Below, piece by piece: positions 8,458 to 17,054 of a stretch of 64,000 nt of DNA (position 1 is the first letter of the stretch; every line of letters starts with the position of its first letter). The notes beneath the pieces are model-generated. The model did not search any database. It saw nothing but the letters and a program-made list of their open reading frames with translations, and was not told the DNA's origin. The translations under genes and the position numbers were made by a program. Source of the DNA: Sphingomonas immobilis. GTDB taxonomy: Bacteria > Pseudomonadota > Alphaproteobacteria > Sphingomonadales > Sphingomonadaceae. The stretch lies in contig NZ_JAUQSZ010000005.1 of assembly GCF_030580995.1 (NCBI RefSeq), forward strand, positions 124,001 through 188,000. Reading direction: 5' to 3'.

Positions 8458-9796
8458 TCGCCACCGTCATCCCCTCGACACGCAAGGTCGGGACGTTGGT
8501 GCCGTAGCGGAATTCGAGATCGTTGGCGGGCGTAAGATTGCGGAACATATCCTTGAGATTGCTCGCGATCGTCAGCTCGGCGACGGGCGTGGTGATCTGC
8601 CCATCCTCGATCAGGAAGCCCGCCGCGCCCCGGCTGTAATCGCCCGTCACGCCGTTGACGCCCATGCCGATCAGTTCGGTGACGTAGATGCCGCGGCTGA
8701 TGTCGGCGATCAGCGTCGCGGGCGGGACGTGGCCGTTCACCATGTGGAGGTTGCTGGTCGAGACGCCGGGCGCCCCCGCCCCGCCGCGTGCGGCATGGCC
8801 GGTCGGCGAGAGGCCGAGTTGGCGGGCCGAGGCGCTGTCGAGCAGCCACGTCTCCAGCACGCCGTTCTCGACGAGCGCGCAAGGACTGACCGGCAGGCCC
8901 TCGCCGTCGAACGGACGCGAGCGCAGGCCGTGCGGGCGGTGCGGATCATCTTCGATGCGGATGCCTTCGGCGAACACCGGCGTGCCCATCGCGTCGAGCA
9001 GGAACGACGTGCGGCGCGTGATCGCCTGGCCGGCGATCGCGCCGACGAAATGACCGATCAGGCTGGAGCCGACGCGCGGATCGAACACCACCGGCATCGC
9101 GCCGCTTTCGACGCGGCCAGGGTTGGCGCGGGCGACGGTGCGCTCACCGGCGCGCAGGCCGATTGCCTCGGCGCTTTCCAGCGCGCGGCGGTGGCGGGCG
9201 CTGTGGTGGGCATAATCGCGCACCATCGCCCCGCCCTCACCCGCCAGCACGCTCGCCGACAGGCCGTAGCCGGTGGTGGCGTAGGACGCCGCGAAGCCGT
9301 GGCTGGTGGCGAGTGCCCAGATCGACCGCGAGGCGCTGGCTGAGCCGCCCTCGCTGTTGGTGACGCCTGAGACGGAGCGCGCGGCTTCCTCGGCGGCGAG
9401 CGCGGCCGCGCGCAGCGATTCGGGGCTGGCCTCGCCGCCGTCGTCGAGATCGAGCAGCGGTGCCGCGCCGTGCATCAGCCGCTCGGCGGGGGCGAGGCCG
9501 GCCCAGTCGTCCTCGGGCGCCTCGCGCGCCATCGCGACGGCGCGCTCGACCAGCGCAGCGATGGCGGCGGGGGTGAAGTCGGAAGTCGAGACGCTCGCCG
9601 AGCGCTTGCCGACGAACACGCGCAGGCCGAGGTCCGAACTCTCGCTGCGGCCGACATCCTCGAGCGCGCCCAAGCGCACGGACACTTCGAGCGCGGTATC
9701 GGCGGAGAAAACGGCGTCGGCGGCATCGGCCCCCGCCGCGCGCGCCTGCGCGACGGTGTCGGCGGCGCGGTTCTGGGCTTCTTGAGTGGTCAGCAT
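8450..9796 (-). CDS. pmbA: TldD/PmbA family metalloprotease subunit PmbA (TldE)
   Basis: A 448-residue protein of the TldD/TldE system, a cytosolic two-subunit protease that degrades unfolded peptides and matures some peptide toxins. PmbA/TldE is the partner that lacks the metal site. Visible family segments are LEVSVRLGALEDVGRSES, LGLRVFVGKRSASVSTSD, VVFDPRVGSSLIGHFVGAI, FDGEGLPVSPCALVENGVL, the THAARGG-like TGHAARGGAGAPGVSTSN and IGMGVNGVTGDYSRGAAGF. No HExxxH motif is present, which supports PmbA over TldD. tldD is not in the window. Confidence 0.93.
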   Translation of the reverse strand: MLTTQEAQNRAADTVAQARAAGADAADAVFSADTALEVSVRLGALEDVGRSESSDLGLRVFVGKRSASVSTSDFTPAAIAALVERAVAMAREAPEDDWAGLAPAERLMHGAAPLLDLDDGGEASPESLRAAALAAEEAARSVSGVTNSEGGSASASRSIWALATSHGFAASYATTGYGLSASVLAGEGGAMVRDYAHHSARHRRALESAEAIGLRAGERTVARANPGRVESGAMPVVFDPRVGSSLIGHFVGAIAGQAITRRTSFLLDAMGTPVFAEGIRIEDDPHRPHGLRSRPFDGEGLPVSPCALVENGVLETWLLDSASARQLGLSPTGHAARGGAGAPGVSTSNLHMVNGHVPPATLIADISRGIYVTELIGMGVNGVTGDYSRGAAGFLIEDGQITTPVAELTIASNLKDMFRNLTPANDLEFRYGTNVPTLRVEGMTVASG

Positions 9797-9827
9797 CTTC
9801 GGGACTTAGGTGCGCCGGTCGCGAAGG

Positions 9828-10745
9828 TCAAAGCGTCGCGACAGTCCCGACCGTAAAACAGGCGAGGAACACCAGCAGCCCTGCGAAGCGGTTCGAGCGG
9901 AAGCGGGCGAGCGCGCCCGCGCCGTCGCCGGGCTTCAGCGTCGCGACCTGCCAGGTGAAATGCGCCGCGACCGGGATCAGCGTCGCGAGCGCGAACGGGT
10001 CGGGGCGGACCAGCCACAGCGCCGCGCCCCACAGCAGCACGGCGGCGGCGTAGAACAGCGCGACGCCCGCCCGCACCCGGCTGCCGAGCCGCAGCGCCGA
10101 GGAGCGCACGCCGATCAGCGCGTCGTCCTCGCGGTCCTGCAGTGCATAGATCGTGTCGTAGCCGATCACCCAGACGATCGATCCCGCGTAGAGCAACAGC
10201 CCCGGTGCGGTGAGCGACCTCGCGATCTCGCTCCACCCGACCAGGCAGGCCCAGGAAAAGACGATTCCGAGCCACGCCTGCGGCCACCAGGTAATGCGCT
10301 TCATAAAGGGGTACGCCGCCACCGCGCCGAGGCTGAGCAGCGCGACGACGGCCGCGTAGACGCGCAGTTGCAGCAGCACGACGAGGCCGATCAGGCACAG
10401 CGCCACCAGCCAGATCCATGCGGCCCTGAGGCTGACCGCGCCGCTCGCCAAGGGGCGGCTGCGCGTGCGCGCGACCTGCCGGTCGAGGTCGCGGTCGACG
10501 ATATCGTTGTAGACGCACCCCGCGCCGCGCATCGCGATGCTGCCGAGGAGGAGCCACAGGACCAGATCCCAGCGCGGAATCGCGCCGCCTGCGAGCGCTA
10601 CGCCCCACGCGCCGGGCCAGAAGAGGAGCCACCAGCCGATCGGCCGGTCGAACCGCGCGAGCAGCGCGAACGGGCGAAGGGCGCGTGGCAGGAGCGCGAC
10701 GAAGCCGCGGTGTTCGGTGTCGGGGGTGAGGTCCGTGGGTGTCAT
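9828..10745 (-). CDS. ubiA: 4-hydroxybenzoate polyprenyltransferase
   Basis: Attaches the polyprenyl chain to 4-hydroxybenzoate in ubiquinone synthesis at the inner membrane. The 305-residue protein has multiple helices and both aspartate-rich motifs of the UbiA superfamily: NDIVDRDLD at residues 80-88 and YALQDREDD in the second half. The RTRSRPLASG segment after the first motif is typical of UbiA. The start ATG is at 10745; the open frame upstream runs through a long inverted repeat and is not coding. It follows the ABC transporter gene and precedes pmbA. Confidence 0.94.
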   Translation of the reverse strand: MTPTDLTPDTEHRGFVALLPRALRPFALLARFDRPIGWWLLFWPGAWGVALAGGAIPRWDLVLWLLLGSIAMRGAGCVYNDIVDRDLDRQVARTRSRPLASGAVSLRAAWIWLVALCLIGLVVLLQLRVYAAVVALLSLGAVAAYPFMKRITWWPQAWLGIVFSWACLVGWSEIARSLTAPGLLLYAGSIVWVIGYDTIYALQDREDDALIGVRSSALRLGSRVRAGVALFYAAAVLLWGAALWLVRPDPFALATLIPVAAHFTWQVATLKPGDGAGALARFRSNRFAGLLVFLACFTVGTVATL

Positions 10746-10754
10746 CGCAACCGG

Positions 10755-10856
10755 CTCCCCTCCCTGGAAGGGAGGGGCTGGGGGTGGGTCGCTATCGAAG
10801 GAAAGCGCCCGCCCCAAACCGACCCACCCCCGGCCCCTCCCTTCCAGGGAGGGGAG
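10755..10856. repeat. Long inverted repeat (37-bp arms)
   Basis: Arms 10755-10791 and 10820-10856 are complementary over 37 bp with one G-T type mismatch, around a 28-nt loop. It lies between the ABC transporter stop and the ubiA start. Each arm itself contains a ccctccctggaaggg palindrome. This is a REP-like sphingomonad intergenic element that may also end or shape the mRNA. Confidence 0.9.
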
Positions 10857-10869
10857 AAGAAGCCGGACG

Positions 10870-12654
10870 TCACGCCGCCTCGCTGAACTGCAGGCTCGCG
10901 AGCCTTGCGTACAGCCCGCTCTGGCCGATCAGCGCGGCGTGGGTGCCGCTTTCGACGATGCGGCCGTCGTTCATCACGATGATCCGCTGCGCCGCGCGCA
11001 CGGTGGCGAGGCGGTGCGCGATGACGAGCGTGGTGCGGTGTTCCATCAGCCGGTCGAGCGCCTCCTGCACCAGCCGTTCGCTCTCGGCATCGAGCGCCGA
11101 GGTGGCCTCGTCCAGCAGCAGGATCGGCGCATCGCGCAGCAGGGCGCGGGCGATCGCGACGCGCTGGCGCTGGCCGCCCGACAGCCGCGCGCCGCCCTCG
11201 CCCAGAAACGTGTCGAGCCCCTCGGGCAGCTTGCGCAGGAACTCGGCGGCATTGGCGGCCTCGGCGGCGGCCCAGAGCTGGTCGTCGCTCGCCCCCCAGT
11301 CGCCGTAGCGCAAATTGTCGCGCGCCGATGCGCCGAAGATCACCGTCTCCTGCGGCACCATCGCGATGCGCTTGCGAATCTCCGCCGGGTCGGCGCGCGG
11401 CAGCGCGACGCCGTCTATCCGCACCTCGCCGCCATCGGGATCGTAGAAGCGCTGGAGCAACTGGAAGATCGTCGTCTTGCCCGCACCCGAGGGCCCGACG
11501 ATCGCGACCGTTTCGCCCGCACCGACGCTCAGCGAGAAATCGTGCAGCGCCGCCACGTCGCGCCGGGTGGGATAGCGGAACTCGACATGCGCGAACTCGA
11601 CGGTGCCGCGCGCGGGAACCGGCATCACGAGCGGCTGCGCGGGCGCGCGGATCGCAGGCACCTCGGCGAGGAGCTCGGACAGGCGCTCGGCCGCGCCCGA
11701 TGCGCGCATCAGGTCGCCGTAGACCTCGGTCAGCGAGCCGAACGAGCCCGTCACCAAAGTCGCTGTCACGAGGAAGCCCGCGAGCGCGCCCGCGCTCAGC
11801 CGCCCCGCCGCGACGTCCGCCACGGTCGACCACATCAGCAACGTCACTGCGCCGAACAGCAGGCCCATCACCAGCGCCGTCATGATCGCGCGCGTCAGGA
11901 TGCGGCGCTTGGCGGCGGCGAGGCTCTTGTCCACCGCCGCGCCGAAGCGCGCCGTCTCGCGCGCTTCCTGGCCGAACGCCTGCACGATCTTCATCGCGCC
12001 GAACGTCTCGACCACCATCGCGCCGAGATCGGCGATCCGGTCCTGGCTGTCGCGCGACTGGTTGCGCACGCGGCGGCCGAGCAGCACGATCGGCAGGATG
12101 ACGAGCGGCACGCCGATGATGATCGCCAGCGCCATCTTCGGCGAGAACAGGAACAGCGAGACGATGCCGCCCGCCCCCGTCAGCCCGTTGCGCAGCGCCA
12201 CCGAAACGGTCGTGCCGACCGCATTCTCGATCTGCGTCGTGTCCGAAGTCAGGCGCGAGGCGACCTCGGACGGGCGATTTTCCTCGAACCAGCTCGGCGC
12301 CAGGCGCAGCAGATTGGTCTGTACCGCCATCCGCACGTCGGCGACGGTGCGCTCGCCCAGCCACGACACGAAATAGAATCGCACCGCCGTCGCCACCGCC
12401 AGCACGACGACGAGCGCGAGCAACTGGTAGAAGACGTGGTCGATATGCGCGACGTCGCTCGCGCCGTGGGTGAAGCCCTTGTCGATGACCGAGCGGATGC
12501 TCCACGGAAACACCAGCGTCGTGACCGACGTCACCAGCAGCGCCAGCAGCGAGATCGCCAGTTGCACCGGATATCGCAGCGCAAAACGCCACACCATGCC
12601 AAGGTTGCTGAGCTTGCGGCTCGATTTGGGAGCGTCGGTTTCGGGGTCGGCCAT
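10870..12654 (-). CDS. ABC transporter, fused permease/ATPase (exporter type)
   Basis: A 594-residue half-transporter: six-helix membrane domain (residues ~25-315) followed by an ATPase domain. Walker A GPSGAGKTT is at ~387-395, the LSGGQRQR signature at ~491, Walker B ILLLDEATSALD at ~511 and an AHRLATV switch histidine follows. The order and size match type IV exporters of the MsbA/BmrA group; lipid or drug export is likely but the substrate is unknown. The start is the ATG at 12654 (MADPETDAPK), not the upstream in-frame ATG at 12690. Located upstream of ubiA on the same strand, separated by the inverted repeat. Confidence 0.9.
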   Translation of the reverse strand: MADPETDAPKSSRKLSNLGMVWRFALRYPVQLAISLLALLVTSVTTLVFPWSIRSVIDKGFTHGASDVAHIDHVFYQLLALVVVLAVATAVRFYFVSWLGERTVADVRMAVQTNLLRLAPSWFEENRPSEVASRLTSDTTQIENAVGTTVSVALRNGLTGAGGIVSLFLFSPKMALAIIIGVPLVILPIVLLGRRVRNQSRDSQDRIADLGAMVVETFGAMKIVQAFGQEARETARFGAAVDKSLAAAKRRILTRAIMTALVMGLLFGAVTLLMWSTVADVAAGRLSAGALAGFLVTATLVTGSFGSLTEVYGDLMRASGAAERLSELLAEVPAIRAPAQPLVMPVPARGTVEFAHVEFRYPTRRDVAALHDFSLSVGAGETVAIVGPSGAGKTTIFQLLQRFYDPDGGEVRIDGVALPRADPAEIRKRIAMVPQETVIFGASARDNLRYGDWGASDDQLWAAAEAANAAEFLRKLPEGLDTFLGEGGARLSGGQRQRVAIARALLRDAPILLLDEATSALDAESERLVQEALDRLMEHRTTLVIAHRLATVRAAQRIIVMNDGRIVESGTHAALIGQSGLYARLASLQFSEAA

Positions 12655-12790
12655 TCCGGCGCCGTTAGCAGGGAGACATCCCCGCCTCAATGCGCGGCGT
12701 CAGTTGCCTAAGGGACACACCGGATTGTGCAACTGCAGCACGTGCGCGAACGTTGATGCGATAGTCATCTTCAATCCCTATGTGAGGCCC

Positions 12791-14005
12791 ATGTTATACA
12801 ACGCTTATGAACTTCAGCGCTCGATGCTGGCCGGCGCGAGCGCGATGGCCGACACCTGGGCAGAGCTGCTCCAGAACCCCGCCAACCCCTTCGCCTATTT
12901 CGGCGGGGGTGAGGTGATCGCCTCCGCGCTGGAGGTGTTCGCGCACGCCGCCGCGCCGCGCGGCAAGCCGGAGTTCGGCTTCGAACACGTCGTGATCGAC
13001 GGCCGGCAGGTGCCCGTCGTCGAGGAGATCATACTCCGCAAGCCGTTCGGCCAGCTCAAGAAATTCACGCGCACGGGCGTTGAGGGCAGTCCGAAGCTGC
13101 TGATCGTCGCGCCGATGTCGGGCCATTATGCGACACTGCTGCGCGGCACGGTCGAGCGGATGCTGCCCTTCGCGGAGGTCTACATCACCGACTGGCGCGA
13201 CGCGAAGCTGGTTCCGGTCGAGGACGGCCATTTCGATTTCAACGACTATATCGATTACGTGATCGAGTTCCTGGAGGCGATCGGGCCGGGCACGCATATG
13301 CTCGCGGTCTGCCAGCCCTCGGTGCCGGTCTACGCCGCCGCCTGCGTGATGAGCGCCGCCAAGAATCCCTGCCGCCCGAAGTCGATGACGTTGATGGGCG
13401 GCCCCGTCGATACGCGCGAAGCGCCGACGGTGGTCAACACGCTGGCGACCGAGCGGCCCTATAGCTGGTTCGAGCAGAACGTGATCGTTACCGTGCCGCT
13501 CACTTATGCGGGCGCGGGACGAAAGGTCTATCCGGGCTTCCTGCAGCTCGCCGGCTTCATGTCGATGAACCTCGGCAATCACCTCATGTCGCATTGGGAG
13601 ATGTTCAAGCATCTCGTCCAGGGTGACGATGAGGAGGCCGACGCGACCAAGGCGTTCTACGAGGAATATCGCTCGGTCTGCGACATGACCGGCGAATTCT
13701 ATCTCCAGACGATCGACCTCGTCTTCCAGAATCATGCCCTGCCGAAGGGCGAGATGATGCACCGGGGCAAGAAAGTCGATCCGGCGGCGATCACGGATAT
13801 CGCGATCCTCGCGATCGAGGGCGAGCGCGACGATATTTCGGGGCTTGGCCAGACCAAGGCGGCACTGAAGATCGCGACGAAACTGCCGGCGGCGATGAAG
13901 AAATATGCCACCGTCGATGCCGGGCATTACGGCATCTTCAACGGCAGCAAATGGCGCAATCAGGTCGCGCCGATCGTCGAAAAGTGGATCGCTGCGCACG
14001 AATGA
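12791..14005 (+). CDS. phaZ: Intracellular polyhydroxybutyrate depolymerase
   Basis: Mobilises native intracellular PHB granules. The 404-residue protein has the PhaZ N-terminus (MLYNAYELQRSMLAGASAMA, WAELLQNPANPFAYFGG), the VAPMSGHYATLLRGTVERML segment, the catalytic-cysteine motif MLAVCQPSVPVYAA (Cys174, in place of a lipase-box serine) and a C-terminal DAGHYGIFNGSKWR segment with the expected histidine. The annotated start is the ATG at 12791; the longer in-frame ORF runs antisense to the ABC gene. No phasin or synthase gene is nearby. Confidence 0.92.
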   Translation: MLYNAYELQRSMLAGASAMADTWAELLQNPANPFAYFGGGEVIASALEVFAHAAAPRGKPEFGFEHVVIDGRQVPVVEEIILRKPFGQLKKFTRTGVEGSPKLLIVAPMSGHYATLLRGTVERMLPFAEVYITDWRDAKLVPVEDGHFDFNDYIDYVIEFLEAIGPGTHMLAVCQPSVPVYAAACVMSAAKNPCRPKSMTLMGGPVDTREAPTVVNTLATERPYSWFEQNVIVTVPLTYAGAGRKVYPGFLQLAGFMSMNLGNHLMSHWEMFKHLVQGDDEEADATKAFYEEYRSVCDMTGEFYLQTIDLVFQNHALPKGEMMHRGKKVDPAAITDIAILAIEGERDDISGLGQTKAALKIATKLPAAMKKYATVDAGHYGIFNGSKWRNQVAPIVEKWIAAHE

Positions 14006-14050
14006 GGGGGCGAACACCTCGCCTCCCTACCTGGTCACTTCGGTCCTGAG

Positions 14051-14098
14051 CCGGGGTCCAGCTTCTTTTGCCGCTGGGCAGAAGAAGCTGGACCCCGG
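14051..14098. repeat. Inverted repeat (17-bp perfect arms)
   Basis: ccggggtccagcttctt (14051-14067) pairs with its exact complement at 14082-14098 around a 14-nt loop, just after phaZ. A second small hairpin gacgcggc-aaa-gccgcgtc follows near 14116-14134. The long arm shares the ccggggtcc core with the repeats at 22875 and 63063. Confidence 0.85.
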
Positions 14099-14212
14099 GT
14101 CAAGTCCGGGAGGAAGATAGACCCGACGCGGCAAAGCCGCGTCGTCGGACGCGCTTTGCACGCCGGCCGGGCCGGGGCGTCTCGCGAATAGCTTTCGCTA
14201 TCCGCGTGCGCC

Positions 14213-14689
14213 CTAGACGGCCGTAGTTCCCACTACGGCGTGGCTGCCTTCCTCGCTGCCGGAAATCTTTCCGCCGAACAGCATCTTCAGCCGGCCCGAC
14301 AGGCTGATGTCGGCTTCCCACAGTTCCGCCGAATCGACGTCGAAGCGCAGCAGCGCGAGGTTGGGGTCGTTCTTGCCGCCCGGAAACCACGCCTCGACCT
14401 GCTTGTTCCAGAGCTTGTCGATCTGCGCAAAATCATTGTCGACACGCGCCGTGCCCGACAGGCAGGCGAAGAAGTCGTGCCCTTTCGACACGAACTGCGC
14501 CATCGCCTTGCCGCCGCCCGCGAGACGGTTGTCCTTGCCGATGAAGAACCAGAGCGTATCGACCGAATCGCGGTCCATCTGCGCGGTCAGCGGTTCACTG
14601 TGCTGGCCGTTCTCGAGCCCGACCATCAGGAACGGGCTGGCCTCCATCTTGTCCCACATCGTTTGCTTGATCTTGTGCGTGTCGGTCAT
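14213..14689 (-). CDS. Pyridoxamine 5'-phosphate oxidase-fold (general stress) protein
   Basis: A 158-residue flavin-binding split-barrel protein resembling the 'general stress protein 26' group. Segments MWDKMEASPFLMVGLENG, PLTAQMDRDSVDTLWFFIGKD, the KGHDFFACLSGTARV strand and WNKQVEAWFPGGKNDPNLALLRFD are characteristic of that group. Flavin or related cofactor binding is likely; the reaction is unknown. The ATG at 14689 has an aggaga SD. An EcfG-like promoter lies immediately upstream, consistent with a stress role, and an MscS channel and topoisomerase IB lie upstream on the same strand. Confidence 0.86.
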   Translation of the reverse strand: MTDTHKIKQTMWDKMEASPFLMVGLENGQHSEPLTAQMDRDSVDTLWFFIGKDNRLAGGGKAMAQFVSKGHDFFACLSGTARVDNDFAQIDKLWNKQVEAWFPGGKNDPNLALLRFDVDSAELWEADISLSGRLKMLFGGKISGSEEGSHAVVGTTAV

Positions 14690-14717
14690 CGCGTCTCTCC
14701 TCGGGTTCGAAGAGGAT

Positions 14718-14742
14718 AACGTGCGACGGCGAAAGGGTTTCC
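14718..14742 (-). promoter_or_regulatory. Candidate EcfG-type promoter for the general stress protein gene
   Basis: On the minus strand GGAAA (14742-14738), a 16-nt spacer and CGTT (14721-14718) match the alphaproteobacterial EcfG consensus GGAAC-N16/17-CGTT with one mismatch. It falls in the 54-bp gap before the start at 14689, giving a leader of roughly 20 nt with an SD. Confidence 0.45.
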
Positions 14743-14743
14743 C

Positions 14744-15949
14744 TTACTGATCCGCCGTGCTGCGGTCGCCCGAGGAGACCGGCTTGTCGATCTTGTCGCC
14801 CGGCGGGGCCTTGGGCGGCGGTGCGGGCTGGATCAGCCCCGCTTCCTCCGCGCTCAGCCCGGTCTGCGTCGGATAGGCGAGCGCGATGCCTTCGTCGTTC
14901 AGGCGGCGGACGATGCCGAGGCCGACGGTGTGCCGCGCGTCGTACATATCCTGATAGACGGCGCTGACCGAATCGAACTGCAGCTCGAAATCATAGCTTT
15001 GCGCGCCGTAAGCGGTGAAGCCTGCGCGGACGAACTTGGCGCCGTGTTCCTCGACGACTTCCTTCAGCATCGCCGGCAGCTTCTCCATCACCTCGACCGG
15101 CGTCGTCTGGACGAGGCCGAGGGTGAAGATCACGCGGCGGAACTCGCGCTGCGTGTTGTTGATGATTTCCTTGTCGAGCAGGTTCTTGTTGCTGATGATC
15201 CGCTCTTCGCCGTTGGTGCCGCGGATGCGGACCGACTTCATGCCGACCTGCTCGACCGTGCCCGAAGACTTGTCGAAGGTGATCGCGTCGCCGCGCCGGA
15301 ACGGCCGGTCGAAGATGATCGTCAGCGCCGCGAACAGATCCGCGAAGATCCCCTGCGCCGCCAGCGCGATGGCGATGCCGCCGACGCCGAGGCCCGCGAT
15401 CAGGCCGCTGACGTTCACGCCGAGGTTCTGCAACACGACGATCAGCGCGATCGCGAACACCGCGAAGGTGACGAACACCTGGATCAGCCCCATCGCGTTC
15501 GCCAGCGTCTGGCCGTGATCGCTGTCGAGGCTGGTGCGATGCTCGATCGCGCCGAGGATGATCTCGCGCGCCCACACCGCCGCCTGGAACACGGTGGCGA
15601 TCGTGAACAGGAAGTTGATCGTGGTCAGCACCTGTTCGGGCGGGTTGGCGTAGCCGCCGACCAGCTTCGCCGCGACCATCGCGATGAAGAAATTGCCGGT
15701 CTTGCCGATCGCGCGACCGAAGATCGTCGGCCAGCCCTTGCCGGAAGGATCGCGCGTGCAGAGCCGCCGACCCAGTACCTTCAGCGCATGCAGCGCCAGA
15801 TAGATCGCGACCCCGGCACCCACTGCGATCAGGATCTGCAGCCAGTGCGCCTGCAGCCAGGACATGCTGGCGTTCCACAGATCGACGATCTGCTTGCGAA
15901 GCTGGTCGGCGCCGAGATTGGGCGTCTTGGGGGCGGCAGTATTGGTCAT
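14744..15949 (-). CDS. mscS: Small-conductance mechanosensitive channel (MscS family)
   Basis: A 401-residue inner-membrane channel that would release solutes on hypo-osmotic shock. There are about five hydrophobic segments; the pore helix with Gly/Ala packing is GLGVGGIAIALAAQGIFADLF, followed by the FDRPFRRGDAIT beta-domain motif and GTVEQVGMKSVRIRGTNGEE and NKNLLDKEIINN segments, all MscS hallmarks. The tail is Pro/Lys rich (PAPPPKAPPGDK). It starts 11 bp after the topoisomerase IB stop with an agagag SD and is probably co-transcribed with it. Confidence 0.93.
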   Translation of the reverse strand: MTNTAAPKTPNLGADQLRKQIVDLWNASMSWLQAHWLQILIAVGAGVAIYLALHALKVLGRRLCTRDPSGKGWPTIFGRAIGKTGNFFIAMVAAKLVGGYANPPEQVLTTINFLFTIATVFQAAVWAREIILGAIEHRTSLDSDHGQTLANAMGLIQVFVTFAVFAIALIVVLQNLGVNVSGLIAGLGVGGIAIALAAQGIFADLFAALTIIFDRPFRRGDAITFDKSSGTVEQVGMKSVRIRGTNGEERIISNKNLLDKEIINNTQREFRRVIFTLGLVQTTPVEVMEKLPAMLKEVVEEHGAKFVRAGFTAYGAQSYDFELQFDSVSAVYQDMYDARHTVGLGIVRRLNDEGIALAYPTQTGLSAEEAGLIQPAPPPKAPPGDKIDKPVSSGDRSTADQ

Positions 15950-15960
15950 GGAAAACTCTC

Positions 15961-16959
15961 TTAGGCGGCTTTGCGCTTGGAGGGTGCGCCCTCGAGCAGG
16001 GCGATGAGGCCGCGTTCCATGCGGCTAAGATAGTGCGTGGCGCGCGGCAAGGGCGCGGCACGCAGGGCGGACTGGCCCGATTTGGCGAGATCGATCAGCA
16101 ACGGGTGGACATAGGATTTGCGGCTGATCGCGGGCGTGTTGCCGAGTGCTTCGGCGACCGGCTCCAGCATCGCCTTGAGGCCGATGTCGTGATCGGCGGT
16201 CTTGAGTGCCTCGTATGCCAGCACGCTCGCGCCCCAGGTGCGGAAATGCTTGGCGGTATAATCGCCGCCGGTCGCCTCGCGGATATAGGCGTTGACGTCT
16301 GACGAGGTGACGGGGTGCGCCTCGCCCTCAGAATCGATCCAGCGGAAGAGGTGCTGGCCGGGCAGATCCTGCACCTTCTTCACGAAGCGGCTGAGCGACC
16401 CGTCGGTGATCGTCAGCACGCGCAACTTGCCCGATTTAGCCTTGTACTGCAGCTTGAGCGTCTTGCCGCGCAGCACGGCGTGGCGGCGACGGAGCGTGGT
16501 CGCGCCGAAACTCTTGTTGGCCTTCACATAGCCTTCGTTGCCGATGCGGACATGGCCGAGATCGAGCAGCCGCACGATCGCCGCGACGGCGGTGTCCTTG
16601 GCAAGGCCGCGCTTCTTCAGGTCCGCCTCGACCCGCGCGCGCAGCTTCGGCAAGGCGCAGCCGAACGGCGCGCACAGATCGTATTTCGCGCCTTCCTGCG
16701 CGGCGCGAAAATCGACGTGATAGCGATATTGTTTGCGGCCCTTCTCGTCCCAGCCGACCGCCTGGATATGGCCGTTGGGCTTCGGGCAATACCATGCGTC
16801 GCGGTACGCGGGCGGCAGGCCGACCTTGTTGAGCCGGTCGATCTCGTCGCGATCGGTGATGCGCTTGCCCGCGACATCCCAATAACCCCAGCCGTGGCGC
16901 ACTTTCCTGCGCGTGATGCCGGGCTCGCTGTCGTCGCAATAGGTGATCGTGCCGCTCAT
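15961..16959 (-). CDS. DNA topoisomerase IB
   Basis: A 332-residue bacterial type IB topoisomerase (poxvirus-like), which relaxes supercoils by a 3'-phosphotyrosine intermediate. Visible features are the N-terminal RRKVRHGWGYWD and GLPPAYRDAWYCP segments, GHIQAVGWDEKGRKQYRYH, the catalytic core VRIGNEGYVKANKSFGATTL, KHFRTWGAS (HxR, residues 238-240) and the active tyrosine Tyr283 in RKSYVHPLL. It is divergent from the DJ-1/PfpI gene, and both share an EcfG-like promoter region. Such enzymes are often in stress regulons. Confidence 0.93.
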   Translation of the reverse strand: MSGTITYCDDSEPGITRRKVRHGWGYWDVAGKRITDRDEIDRLNKVGLPPAYRDAWYCPKPNGHIQAVGWDEKGRKQYRYHVDFRAAQEGAKYDLCAPFGCALPKLRARVEADLKKRGLAKDTAVAAIVRLLDLGHVRIGNEGYVKANKSFGATTLRRRHAVLRGKTLKLQYKAKSGKLRVLTITDGSLSRFVKKVQDLPGQHLFRWIDSEGEAHPVTSSDVNAYIREATGGDYTAKHFRTWGASVLAYEALKTADHDIGLKAMLEPVAEALGNTPAISRKSYVHPLLIDLAKSGQSALRAAPLPRATHYLSRMERGLIALLEGAPSKRKAA

Positions 16960-16970
16960 ACCCCCGGAGA

Positions 16971-17023
16971 AATGCTTCGCGTGAGCGATCGTTCCGGGGA
17001 ACGCCGGGGAGTGCCCGCGGGTT
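16971..17023. promoter_or_regulatory. Back-to-back EcfG-like promoter elements
   Basis: A GTTCCGGGGAAC core (16991-17002) gives one -35 box (GGAAC) on each strand. On the plus strand GGTT follows after 17 nt (17020-17023), 32 nt before the pfpI-like ATG and its AGGAG SD. On the minus strand CATT follows after 16 nt (16974-16971), which would make the topoisomerase mRNA nearly leaderless. Each -10 is one base off the CGTT consensus. Confidence 0.4.
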
Positions 17024-17054
17024 GAAGCGCCGATCCCCCACAGGAGCTTCCCCC

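Noticed and set aside
10537..12711. A 724-codon plus-strand frame over the ABC transporter gene
   Set aside because: Shadow of the ABC gene and of the inverted repeat; no domain and the sense gene has full Walker and signature motifs.
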